A stretch of 64,000 bases of DNA from Leptodontidium sp. MPI-SDFR-AT-0119 (GCA_020726505.1 JAHLEZ010000023.1:558001-622000), one strand, 5' to 3'; numbered from the stretch's first letter, positions 24,880-34,056 are shown. Numbers and translations: made by a program. Notes: generated by a model not told the origin, from the sequence alone.

Positions 24880-25516
24880 AATGTTAGTCTTTTTCTCTTC
24901 ATACGAGCTGGCCCTTATCCCCAGGATATAGCTTCTCGTACGAACCTCCGGTCCTTTTGTCTAAGAACTAACATCGTATAGGGCCCTTGTTCTCTTCAAC
25001 GCCGTCAATGCCGCGCTGGCTGCTGCCAACGCCAACGCCCATCCCATGCTCATTATCGGCGGGCAGCAGCTGGGCCCGTTGTGTCATAATGCGTTGCAAC
25101 AAACAGTCTTGGCCATGCCAGGACGTGATGTCGCCTTCGTACAAGGGCGCATCACACCCCAGCAGCTTATGACACATCGGCCTTCGTACGTCAATGCCCT
25201 CTTGATTCAATCGAGAGGTGTTGTCCGAGCTGTTCCTTGTGCTGAATGTTCCCGGCGTGGCTTAACGCCTTTCCCTGACTGTGCTTCGGTTCAAGGTCAT
25301 TTCGGGGATAGCTGTGGTAACTGCAAGTGGCGAGATCATGCCGCTCGTTGTAATCCCCCTCCTGAGGACTCATCGTCCGAAGACGGAGGTTCAGGAAACG
25401 AGAGTGACGAAGTTCAAGTGGTTGCTGTGCGGAGGGCACCACAGGGACTCATTGCTGGACCTGTACGAAGGGGCTTGATAGAAGATGGGTCCAGAGATGC
25501 TCCGATTGTCTTGTAA
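24880..25516 (+). CDS. Cys-rich accessory protein on the antisense strand of element C
   Basis: Predicted 178 aa. The start codon is split by an intron (AT at 24880-24881, G at 24982), giving MALVLFNAVNAALAAANANA. A single exon then runs to the stop at 25516. The N-terminal half is Ala-rich and helical. Next comes a compact Cys motif at about residues 83-123: C-x2-C-x10-C-x10-C-x2-C-x8-C, followed by Asn (ECSRRGLTPFPDC, CGNCKWRDHAARC). The tail is acidic and Ser-rich (EDSSSEDGGSGNESDE) with a basic end. The spacing suggests zinc binding and recalls short fungal Cys-rich domains of unknown function (DUF3716-like, from memory). It is transcribed against gag-pol and carries CGTACG sites. Elements A and B hold RIPed counterparts in the same place. 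DNA or RNA binding is inference. Confidence 0.65.
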
Positions 25517-25886
25517 CTTCGTACGTATCTTTTGTGTTCCCTTTTGTTTGCAAGCACAATTCCTTCTCACAGCCAAGCTTCTGGGCATCGTACGGAGGCT
25601 CCCTTCAAGTGAATGGACTCAAGCTCATCTTCAACCTTTGCGCGGTGCTTGGGATAAGTACTTCGTACAGGAGCCTGTACGAAGGAAACCAATGGAGATT
25701 TCCCTTAATCGATTCGTTGTTGGATTATCGTTGGACAGTTGGTCGTTAGGTAGTCGATCGTCGTATTAGATATTATTTGTTTGGTCGAGAAATGCATAAC
25801 CATCGTTTCGTACGGTATTCAAATGAGTGACTGAAATGAAATGAAAAACACGCATTTGACAAATGAAATCATCGTATCGTACGATG

Positions 25887-28800
25887 TTATTCCTCCCCTG
25901 GCTCTACTTTCTTTTCCCTCTTAACCCATCCTTCTACTCGTACTACAATCTGATTATTATCAATCAGCTTTTCCAAGCTTTTGTTCGGGTTTGACTTCGT
26001 CATCGCATCCGCCGGGTTGTCTTGACCATTGATCCATCGGATTTCTGCAAGTTCTCGTCGTTCGTACGATTGACGCAAAGCCATGATATCGATCATTAGC
26101 CGCTTCTCTTTCGTAGTGCCAAGCTTCACGAGGCATTCGTACAGCGAGAACGAGTCTGTACAAACAACGATTGGGATCGCTGGTATCTCAAGCCGCGACG
26201 TGATAATATCGATCGTACTCTTCACCGCGATTGCCATATCAACCCCGTTAACCATACCGTAAATCTCGGAAGCTAAGACACTTCGTGTTACTCGTTTGCT
26301 CTTCGTACTACTCCAATGAAATAGATTTCCAGAAAGAAGAAACGAGTCTTGATCGTTCGAATCGGGGTCGTCGTCCTCCGTGCCGAGAATCATTACGTAT
26401 CCAAGCTGGGAACTTAAGTCCTTGTTATTCGCAAAGGATCCGTCGACAAAAACAAATAACTTCGTACGATGTAAGTCCAAAGGAATATAGTTTAATCCTC
26501 GTCCGATGTTTTGAATCTGCCACTGAATGCGCTTATTCAAGTTCTTTACGTCGGTATCCTCTGGTTCTTGGAATTGAGCCGCAACTGATAGGTCGTACGA
26601 AGCTTCAGGTTGGCATAAAGTTGCGATATATGCCCCTCGAGCCCGTTGTTCCCGATACTGGTTCGTACGGTCCGGTGCTCTTAAGTCAACTTCAGCTAAC
26701 TTCTCGCCTTGCCCTTTCTGAAGGATTTGGACGAAGTCCTTTCGATCATGCACGATACATCCGTTGAACGCGAGGGGTGATTCGTACGATAAACGATCCT
26801 TCGGTTTTGCAGAGAAACCGGCAATCCCGAGTTCTTTCTCCTCCTTCTCTTGGAACTCGTTAGTAGCCAAGATCAGGGTATCGTCCGTTTGCATTCCAAC
26901 TACTCCAAACGGCATTCCTGGTTGAGTAATCAGAAGGCATGGATCGTACGAAGACGTTTCCATATGCAACTTGACCTTATGATGTGTGTCGTACGTCCCC
27001 CACCAGTGTGTTCCTGATTCCGGGATACCGTATAATGGCTTTCGTACGAGCATGATTGTATCCGGCGAGTAGTTGCTGGCAATTTGCTTTGGCAGTCTCG
27101 CATAGATCGTACGATTCAGAAAAGTTGTCGACTGGACATACGCCTGAGTAATATCCCGAATAAAGATCGATAACCCTTTTCGTACGAGTGACGGATAGAG
27201 TGCCAGAATTAGTCGCTGACTGATCCGTTGAATCGTCGGAGACTGAGTGAGGATCTGTTCCTTTCCCGCGTCATTATACGCTTGGATCACGAGTCTGGAT
27301 TTCTCGTACGGAGCTTCAGTTGTCTTCCCTTTGATTTCATTAACAAGCCGGGAATTAAAGATCCGTCCGCGATGTTGCCTTGGGTCGTATCGTACGAACT
27401 CAAATACGCCTCGAGCAATCAAGCTATCAATCTCCTTTTGTTGAGATTCTTCAAATGGAAGACCAGGGCTGGTGATCTTCCCTGCTGCTCGCATCGTACG
27501 AGATAGGTCTAAGTCGGATTGTTCTTTCCGAGTCAGGAAAACTTCTGGTGATCGTACAAGTCCCTTCTCGAGTTCCTGCTTTGTCTTAAACGGAATCAAG
27601 ACAACTGGCCGTACTGAAGGAGACACCTGGTCTGATCGTACACGGTCCTCCGGGGCCTCGGCGATTTCTTCCGTGTAAAACGGCTTAACCACCGTCGTAC
27701 GAAAGGAAGTCGGTCCTGAAGGCAATTGAACAACACACTCTTTCCCCGTGACCGATAATAACGAAAACGGGCCTGTCCATCCCTTTTTCTCCCGCCATAC
27801 TTTCACTGAAGATTGTAATGGAAGTCGTACGGTCTCGGTAATATCAGGGCCGTTCCTTATACTCTGAGCATCTTTGATCTTTCGTACGGCTTGAATCTTT
27901 CGCAATTCCGTCATTGCTATCCGAACTGCCCTTGCTCTAGTAAGCATATCCGCAGATGGTGGGTCTTCGTACGAAAGTCTAGGATATGCTCCGAAAACTA
28001 GAAGTGTTGGAATCAGTCCGTTTGGACCAGCCGTATCGTTCACGGCTTTCACGGCCATTTGAAGGACTACTTCTTTTGCCAGGTTTTCGCTTCTCGTCTC
28101 GTCCCAGATGATCTCGTACGATCGGCGTAAAGGGGCGTGATACCGCTCAACCTTCCCGACACTCTGATGTGCCTCGACTGGGACTTCCTTTACATCGACG
28201 TTCATCGTACGAGCATTTGCTCTGAATTCTGATGATGCGAAGTTCGTCCCGGCATCGTGTACGAAGTAATCCGGGGGTCCAAGGTAAGTATCGATCCAAC
28301 ACGTACGAAGCGTAATCCACGTTGTCTTCGCTGAATTATCCTTTAGGAATCGAGCGGCATTAAAGCCGGTTGCCTCGTCAACTGCTTGAAGGACTGCTGC
28401 TCCTGAAAGATATAAAATATCCACGATTACAGAGAAATTGAATTCGATATCGTCTTTTAAAGAGAATCTGAATCGACCTGGGTTCTTCGTATGAAGCTGA
28501 CACTGTTCGCAGAACTTTGAGATCTTCTCAATCGTACGAAGGTTTGTTTCCTCGTGTCCTGCTCGCTGAAGAACGCGGTACAGTTTCTCAACTGAAGGAT
28601 GTCCAAAGCGTCGATGGAGTTGCCTAAGCTCTGTTTCCGTGAAGTGCTGGTACATGAACGTGTCTTTCATCGTATGAATCATCATCCATGGATGTCCCCA
28701 TTTTCGTACGATCGGAATTCTCTTATCCCCTTGAATCATAATATTCTGAAGGTTGTCTAATCGTACACCGAGGGAGTCCATATCTTGAATACATAACAGG

Positions 28801-31022
28801 AACGGGGTATTTGTCGGAACAATCCAGAACCTCACTTGCCCGATGGGTGTTCGTACGAGTATCGATCCCTCTGATTCTGCTACTCCTTTGCCAAATCGAA
28901 TCGTATGCGTTTGGCTGCTCGTACGATCAACTTCTAGCGACGGGTCAAGCTTCAGAAGTGCTTGGACTTGTTGCTTTCCTGCGGTAGAGATTCCGGCAGC
29001 ACCGCTGTCTGGCATAATCCCTTGGAAGACTTCGGACGAATATCTGTCTCCAATGACGAATACCTCGCCTTCGTACGAATGCTTCGTCGGGTCTCGTTGC
29101 AAAAAGGCGTGTTTTGTCGATTCGTCGTTTAGAACTTGGATCATTTGTCGTCCGTCGACTTCCCCGTACTCCGTAAAGAATCCTTCTGGCTCATCTTCGT
29201 CCTTCCATTCCTCTGTATCCTCTGGCACTTCTTTTATTGTCGTACAATCAAATTCCCTTGGGAAATCTTCGTACGAGCTTAAGAAAGCCTGAGTTGCTTC
29301 CTCGGATCCATTGAACTCGGTCATTAGGTGATTCTTGACCTTCGCCCACGCGGCTTTCTGCTCTGCCTCCGGATGATCTGTTGACCAGCAACCTTCCTTC
29401 TTACAAACAATACATTTCCTATTCGTACGATCATTAGAAGGGTTCCTTGGACGAAAAGTCCTCTTCTGGAACTGGTTTGGTGCTGTGCGATCCGGAAATC
29501 GTCGTGCCTTCCCGTAGAATTGTCTCTCTACTAAGTTGTGATCATGATCGTACGAACGATTCTGTAGGTAAGTGCCAACCTCCCTCGTTCGTACGGCTGT
29601 AGCAATTGCAGACCGTAAGTCTGCGCATAGCCCTTCAAATGTCTGTGCAGGCTTATATAGTGCTAGACTACACTCTTCTACTCCACGACATGCGTTTAGC
29701 ACTTGATCGCGAAGATTATGCTCTGTCTGGTATTCCCTTGATAGGCCGCGTTGCGCCGTACGAAGAGAATCAAACATAATTTCCAAGCATTCTAACCGAG
29801 ACTTCTCTGGGTTCTTTGCAATCGTAGAGATTAATGTAGTCTCTCTCCACTCAGACAAGTACTTTTGCTGATTCTCCTCAGTCTCAAAGTGATTCCGGGT
29901 CATACGAATCATTGTAGGGAAATCGTACGAACGTCCTGCAATCTTGTCGTAATAGAAATCCGCTGCTCGTCCTTTTAGCATAATCGAGAATGCTAGGTGG
30001 TACTGGTCACTTGAGATTCCGATCTTCGTACAACAGTCGAAGAAGACCTGGAGACGAATATCTAGGATATCGTACTGCTCTCCGCCGTACTTCCGGCTCT
30101 CATTGCTATAAACCTTCATTAGGTCCGTTAACAACCGTGAGTTCGGGATGATTGTCCGAGACTCATACGATACGGTCGGTTCCGGCGGAGGAGCTCTCGG
30201 GGTCGGTGGATCATCTTCGTACGAATGTTGTCTCAGTGGTCGTTCGACGGTTTCGTAGGCTTGGTCCCGACTTGGAAGGTTGTTGTCTAAGGCCGGATGT
30301 GGCGTAGGACTGAAACGTTCGTACGCTGGGTAGCGTTGTTTGGCTGTTTGACCTCTGTCTGGTGATAAAGACTTTGCCAGATTTGCGTACGAAGTCCGGT
30401 CAGAACTAACCGTGTTCTCGTTCAAAACGACATGGGGCGGAGGACTCAGATATTGTCCAGACGTTTGAGGCTGTCGCTGAGTTGTTTGAATTGGCTCTGA
30501 GAGTGGGTCCTCTGCCTCTTGAGTTCGTACGATTGGAGAATCTCTGGAATTGTCCGAAATAGCGTGTCTCGCTGGTGGTTCGCTTTGTACAGTTGAAGTC
30601 GGAGTACCTTGCCGGTTTCTGTCTTGCCCTTGGGATTTCCATTGGGCATAAGTCCTTCGATTTTGATCTGTCCACTCATGTGGTTCTTCCTCTTCCAAAA
30701 CATCTGCCAACGTTTGAGCGTACGAGATAGACCCCCTTTGCTCTCGTACCCATACTCCGTGATCAAGGAGGTATGTACGAAGATCCTTAACAGCTTCCCG
30801 GGATCCGATAGCAAAAGTATCTTCCGTCCATCCTTCGAAGCCTTCCTTGAATTCTTCCCAAAGTCCGTAGTCCCAAAACTCTTTTTGGCGGTATCGTACG
30901 AGGGCCAAGGTAATGTGGTTATTGACTCGCTTAAGCGTTTGATGCTCGTCGTTCGCAAGGTCAAAGGGTTCCCCCCATGCTTCCGTATCCAATGGGTAGG
31001 TGACCTCTGGTGGTGGAATCAT
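25887..31022 (-). CDS. Copia Gag-Pol polyprotein of element C (1711 aa)
   Basis: One uninterrupted frame; the first ATG is at 31022. In order (residues approximate): Gag with a capsid-like segment; zinc knuckle CIVCKKEGCWSTDH at 534; protease active site PDSGAAG at 669; HHCC pre-integrase domain (LHRRFGHP ... CEQC) at 799-840; integrase D-D-E residues in VDIL (864), HDAGTNF (922) and GKVERYH (952); reverse transcriptase with metal site QTDDT (1375) in place of YVDD; RNase H with FVDGSF (1520), SEIYG and CTDSFS (1619), ending in RWINGQDNPADAMTKS. The order is Ty1/copia and the length is complete. The product should make virus-like particles, copy RNA to DNA and integrate it. All catalytic residues I could place are present. 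CGTACG sites punctuate the frame. Confidence 0.95.
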   Translation of the reverse strand: MIPPPEVTYPLDTEAWGEPFDLANDEHQTLKRVNNHITLALVRYRQKEFWDYGLWEEFKEGFEGWTEDTFAIGSREAVKDLRTYLLDHGVWVREQRGSISYAQTLADVLEEEEPHEWTDQNRRTYAQWKSQGQDRNRQGTPTSTVQSEPPARHAISDNSRDSPIVRTQEAEDPLSEPIQTTQRQPQTSGQYLSPPPHVVLNENTVSSDRTSYANLAKSLSPDRGQTAKQRYPAYERFSPTPHPALDNNLPSRDQAYETVERPLRQHSYEDDPPTPRAPPPEPTVSYESRTIIPNSRLLTDLMKVYSNESRKYGGEQYDILDIRLQVFFDCCTKIGISSDQYHLAFSIMLKGRAADFYYDKIAGRSYDFPTMIRMTRNHFETEENQQKYLSEWRETTLISTIAKNPEKSRLECLEIMFDSLRTAQRGLSREYQTEHNLRDQVLNACRGVEECSLALYKPAQTFEGLCADLRSAIATAVRTREVGTYLQNRSYDHDHNLVERQFYGKARRFPDRTAPNQFQKRTFRPRNPSNDRTNRKCIVCKKEGCWSTDHPEAEQKAAWAKVKNHLMTEFNGSEEATQAFLSSYEDFPREFDCTTIKEVPEDTEEWKDEDEPEGFFTEYGEVDGRQMIQVLNDESTKHAFLQRDPTKHSYEGEVFVIGDRYSSEVFQGIMPDSGAAGISTAGKQQVQALLKLDPSLEVDRTSSQTHTIRFGKGVAESEGSILVRTPIGQVRFWIVPTNTPFLLCIQDMDSLGVRLDNLQNIMIQGDKRIPIVRKWGHPWMMIHTMKDTFMYQHFTETELRQLHRRFGHPSVEKLYRVLQRAGHEETNLRTIEKISKFCEQCQLHTKNPGRFRFSLKDDIEFNFSVIVDILYLSGAAVLQAVDEATGFNAARFLKDNSAKTTWITLRTCWIDTYLGPPDYFVHDAGTNFASSEFRANARTMNVDVKEVPVEAHQSVGKVERYHAPLRRSYEIIWDETRSENLAKEVVLQMAVKAVNDTAGPNGLIPTLLVFGAYPRLSYEDPPSADMLTRARAVRIAMTELRKIQAVRKIKDAQSIRNGPDITETVRLPLQSSVKVWREKKGWTGPFSLLSVTGKECVVQLPSGPTSFRTTVVKPFYTEEIAEAPEDRVRSDQVSPSVRPVVLIPFKTKQELEKGLVRSPEVFLTRKEQSDLDLSRTMRAAGKITSPGLPFEESQQKEIDSLIARGVFEFVRYDPRQHRGRIFNSRLVNEIKGKTTEAPYEKSRLVIQAYNDAGKEQILTQSPTIQRISQRLILALYPSLVRKGLSIFIRDITQAYVQSTTFLNRTIYARLPKQIASNYSPDTIMLVRKPLYGIPESGTHWWGTYDTHHKVKLHMETSSYDPCLLITQPGMPFGVVGMQTDDTLILATNEFQEKEEKELGIAGFSAKPKDRLSYESPLAFNGCIVHDRKDFVQILQKGQGEKLAEVDLRAPDRTNQYREQRARGAYIATLCQPEASYDLSVAAQFQEPEDTDVKNLNKRIQWQIQNIGRGLNYIPLDLHRTKLFVFVDGSFANNKDLSSQLGYVMILGTEDDDPDSNDQDSFLLSGNLFHWSSTKSKRVTRSVLASEIYGMVNGVDMAIAVKSTIDIITSRLEIPAIPIVVCTDSFSLYECLVKLGTTKEKRLMIDIMALRQSYERRELAEIRWINGQDNPADAMTKSNPNKSLEKLIDNNQIVVRVEGWVKREKKVEPGEE

Positions 31023-31292
31023 CGTGTCCTTCTTCGTACGAAGGTTAATGAAAATTGTCAAGTCGTGTTTGCGTTCCGTGAATCCTCAGATCGTACGAAT
31101 CGTCTTCTTCTGCTAGTCGCCGACGCAGGGTCCGATCAGTTTGCCTCTCCGGTCTGTCTTTTCCGATTGTCGTCTTCTTCTGCTAGTCGCCGACGCAGGG
31201 TCTGATCAGTTTGCCTCTCCGGTCTGTCTTTCCGATTGTCGTCGTACAAAAGTATTGCCTAACTGTTCTGTGGTTATTTAACCACTGATCAG
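31023..31292 (-). promoter_or_regulatory. 5' untranslated region and primer-site area of element C
   Basis: On the minus strand the sequence following the 5' LTR begins CTGATCAGTGGTTAAATAAC. Element A1 has CTGATTAGTGGCAAGC in the same place, so the conserved CTGAT-AGTGG is a candidate primer-binding site. I could not assign the tRNA. The leader also contains a 70-bp tandem duplication. Confidence 0.45.
31100..31238 (-). repeat. tandem duplication of 70 bp in the 5' leader of C
   Basis: Copies at 31100-31169 and 31170-31238 differ by one transition and one missing T. Both contain GTCGCCGACGCAGGGT and GCCTCTCCGGTCTGTC. Confidence 0.9.
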
Positions 31293-31567
31293 TGTTGGTA
31301 TCTAACCAAGGTCCGATACCTGATATCAGGGTGACAAAGAATATAACAAGTGAAGTTTGATCAAGTATATTCCGTGTGTCCCTTTCGTACGAAAGGGAAA
31401 GCTACCTTAAATACATCAAGTACTAAACCCCGTAGCTCGTATAAGCATTACTCGTACGAAACCAGGAGGCAAGGTATGAAACCAAGCTTCATCTCGGCCA
31501 GGAGAGACGACTATCTTTGGAAGCTGTCAGAGTAAGAGAATGCCCCTCAGCTAAGGCTATCCCAACA
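31293..31567 (-). repeat. 5' LTR of element C
   Basis: 275 bp, apparently identical to 23981-24255. It should contain the promoter for gag-pol, reading leftwards. Confidence 0.95.
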
Positions 31568-31656
31568 AAAACCAATCGTCTTGTGACTTCACTTTATAAC
31601 AGATACCAACCGGCGAGCCTGTACGCCGCGTACTAGTCAGAACTAGGAACGTTACA

Positions 31657-32092
31657 GATCCATTATATAACCTAAATCCCGTGACTATAACTCTTCTATT
31701 AATATTAAAATTATAGTACTTTTTGTAGCGTGTTTAATAAGTTATGCCCTCGTCTTAACTTCTTTATATAGCTATATTACTAAGCCTTAGAGCCAAGACA
31801 CACGTAATTCCTTAAATCATAATACTATCCCCCTTTTGTCTTAAGTATATCTTCATATTTAAGTATATCAATAAGAATATCGACGACTATTAACAACTAT
31901 TTTTCTTATTTAATATGTCTTTATTAACTCCCTAAAAACCCTTATTAAGAACTATTTAAAAGAAAAAGAAATAACGTATTACCTTAATTATACGTATTAA
32001 GAGTTCGGCCTATTTAGCTAAAACTTATTCGTACTGTCACAGCCTTTCTTATACTTATTTCCTAGATTTGTCGTAATTAAAAAGATACTTAG
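31657..32092. other. AT-rich relic DNA, no gene
   Basis: No coding region. 31770-31820 resembles the spacer of the foldback copy near 18975-19010 (AGCCTTAG.GC.AAGA.ACACGT). The remainder is RIP-type AT-rich DNA. Confidence 0.5.
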
Positions 32093-32463
32093 TGTAAAGG
32101 TAGTGGTTCCCACTCCATTTACTATGCCTAAATAAGATTAGTCTAAGACGTTACGAGAGACGTAATAGCCTCGGTAGAGCTCGGTAACGCTCGGGAGCTC
32201 GGCAGGGCTCGAGCTGAGCGCTTTACGCCATATACCCACTTAGTATTTAACTAAGTGAGGCTGTGTAGCGCTAATACGTAATACGTACGCAACGTATACG
32301 TCATGTAATTAAGTCTAATTAGGAATAGCCTAGACGATGTCGAAGATATAAGGAGAGCTACCTTCCCTCGGGGAAAGGGCTCTTTACTTCGATATTCGCG
32401 TTAATAGAGAGTATTATCACCTGATCCCGGTACTGCTCGCTTACGGAAATCCGTGCTATTACA
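32093..32463. repeat. solo LTR (family S), second copy
   Basis: 371 bp, TGTAAA...ATTACA, with a perfect 5-bp target duplication CTTAG at 32088-32092 and 32464-32468. It aligns with 13249-13629 over most of its length, including TATACCCACTTAGTATT and CCTTCCCTCGGGGAAAGGG. Confidence 0.88.
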
Positions 32464-32560
32464 CTTAGAATATATCTAAGTAAAGTATAATTATAATATC
32501 TTAAAGTATTATAAGCTTTTTGTAAATAAACTTATTTATTATTTTATTTGTAATAAGATA

Positions 32561-32790
32561 ATGCCCTGTCCTTATGCCGTTACTTCTTTTCCCGAGCTAA
32601 TAAAAAGGTTCCTTACTAACTAACTCCCCGCCTTCGAACTCGATACTTTTCTCTCCTCTTTAGCCTTTAAAGAGACTCTAGAAAGCGCTAGACTAGTAAA
32701 GGCGGAGCGTCCTAGTAACCTTATTAGCCCTTTGTCCGACCTACTAGCCGACTACTCTTTCGACCCCTTAAATCTAAAAAGAAGAGATTT
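32561..32790 (+). pseudogene. coding-like relic cut by element A2
   Basis: The frame opens MPCPYAVTSFPELIKRFLTN, then one stop, then an amphipathic Leu/Lys/Asp-rich stretch (SPLSDLLADYSFDPLNLKRR). It looks like the start of a transposon Gag or a small protein, interrupted by the A2 LTR at 32803. I do not recognise the family. Confidence 0.35.
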
Positions 32791-32802
32791 GGTATAAATA
32801 AA

Positions 32803-33069
32803 TGTTGGTCCACAGGTCCTTATATGAGCATACTTCGGTCTGGAAAAGGGGGGTGCGGGTCAAGATTAGGGTCAGAACCTAGCCGGACTAGGTTCGGAGG
32901 GCATTCAGTGAGGTTTCGCAGGGGTTTCGTAGTATATAATCTAACCCTTCTCACACTCTCTTAAAAAATAGATAGATTTTAAACCACACTTTATTACTTT
33001 ATCGCTATATACGTATTTAAAATATATTTACACATACGGCGTGGTATATAAATCGGTACTGTACCGATA
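32803..33069 (+). repeat. 5' LTR of element A2
   Basis: 267 bp, longer than the A1 LTRs mainly by a short duplication around TTTCGCAGGGGTTTCG. It starts TGTTGGTCCACAGGTCC. Confidence 0.88.
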
Positions 33070-33448
33070 CTAATTAGTAGCAAGCTTATATCATTAACCT
33101 TATTATAAATAAAAAAGGTCTTAGGCTATAAAGTAAATTTTGGGCTTTAACTTAAGGATTACTTTATTATATTTTCCTTAAAGGGTATTTTACCTTTTCT
33201 AGATCGTAAAGGGAAAGTAACTTTTCTCTTAAGACTCGACTAAGACTATCGCACGTTAAAGAAAAGTTATTATAATACGACAATTACTTTACGAAGACTA
33301 TTAATTTAATATCCTTAAATCTAAAACTTTAGATCTTTAAGAAACTTATTTGGGAACTTATTAGATTACTTACAAATCGTATCCGACATAATAGCGATTT
33401 TTAAACCGTACGCCGGAGTTAAAATTAACTTCGAAAACATTTAATAAC

Positions 33449-33633
33449 TGTGGTGCAGAAGTGGAGTAGAGCCTTGCGATTAACGTAAGGAGAATTAAAG
33501 TAATTAATTGTTCTCTAGAATACATAAGGAAATTAAGGGAACACGTTGTTCTCTTAAAAGCGGTATAACGTGGCAGAAACCATATCCAGTGTAGCGCGCA
33601 GCTAACCGAGCATCAGCCCGTGCTTATACGACA
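33449..33633 (-). repeat. 3' LTR of element B2
   Basis: 185 bp, TGTGGTGCAG...ATACGACA. It is downstream of pol on the minus strand. Confidence 0.9.
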
Positions 33634-34056
33634 TACCCCCCAGCCAAGTGATAGTAGTAAGCCACTAGTATTGTGGTTGGCTACGCTAAGCGAGAGTAAA
33701 CACTAAACTAAATACTTAAGCCACAACTATTCCTGTACTACTAAGTTAGGCAAATAACCCTCCTATTTGAAGTGGCGCAGCCCCCACTTAATTCTTAGTC
33801 TTGTAACCTTTCTACAATACATACAAATCGACCTTTCGATCTACTAATCAATTAACTAACTAAATAAATAATTAATCAATCGATCAATCAATTAATTACT
33901 CTTATTTTTAAAATAAGTATCTTTAATCGATTTGCCAAGGCCGTTAAGGCTAAGCGTGTTATTACTACTATAAGTTATTAAGTTAAAGTTTATTAATCGT
34001 TAATTATTGATTTAAAGAATTTGCCGATTTAAGTGTAACTTGTTAATTGTAATAAG

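Larger units (their letters stand above)
24060..31460. repeat. dispersed CGTACG palindrome array of element C
   Basis: By eye there are about fifty exact CGTACG sites across the element (for example 24072, 25878, 26463, 27042, 27969, 28706, 29550, 30219, 31036), plus about twenty one-off variants such as CGTACA and TGTACGA. They are usually flanked as TTCGTACGA or ATCGTACGA and spaced about 50-150 bp apart. A random 7.6-kb sequence would hold about two. In gag-pol the motif falls in all frames (Ser-Tyr-Glu/Asp, Arg-Thr, Val-Arg), so protein sequence does not explain it. Sites occur equally in LTRs, UTRs, introns and the antisense gene. Confidence 0.9.
23981..31567 (-). mobile_element. Copia LTR retrotransposon C, intact and recent
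   Basis: 7587 bp with two 275-bp LTRs that look identical base for base, and a perfect target duplication AAAAC at 23976-23980 and 31568-31572. The gag-pol frame on the minus strand has no interruptions. A spliced plus-strand gene lies between pol and the 3' LTR (23981-24255). GC content is normal and no RIP damage is visible, although the element sits inside heavily RIPed DNA. It therefore inserted after RIP had acted there and could still be mobile. The element is saturated with CGTACG. Confidence 0.95.
23388..31656. mobile_element. foldback element D, interrupted by element C
   Basis: The left arm from 23388 (TATAACGTTCC) and the right arm ending at 31656 (GGAACGTTACA) are inverted copies over about 190 bp. 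They share GTACGCGGCGTA and TTTAAGCACGAAGCTTTA. Without element C and one target duplication, the element is about 0.67 kb. Its centre (23600-23870) is dense in GATC/GGATCC words arranged as a further inverted repeat. The arms carry RIP-type transitions, while C inside the right arm carries none. Confidence 0.65.

Noticed and set aside
26285..31205. Several plus-strand frames of 90-200 aa across the gag-pol region
   Set aside because: Shadows of the intact 1711-aa polyprotein on the opposite strand; only the frame right of pol (24880-25516) has its own introns and Cys motif.
24060..31460. CGTACG enrichment explained by codon bias for Ser-Tyr-Glu
   Set aside because: The hexamer occurs in all frames and equally in LTRs, leader and introns, so codon use cannot account for it.
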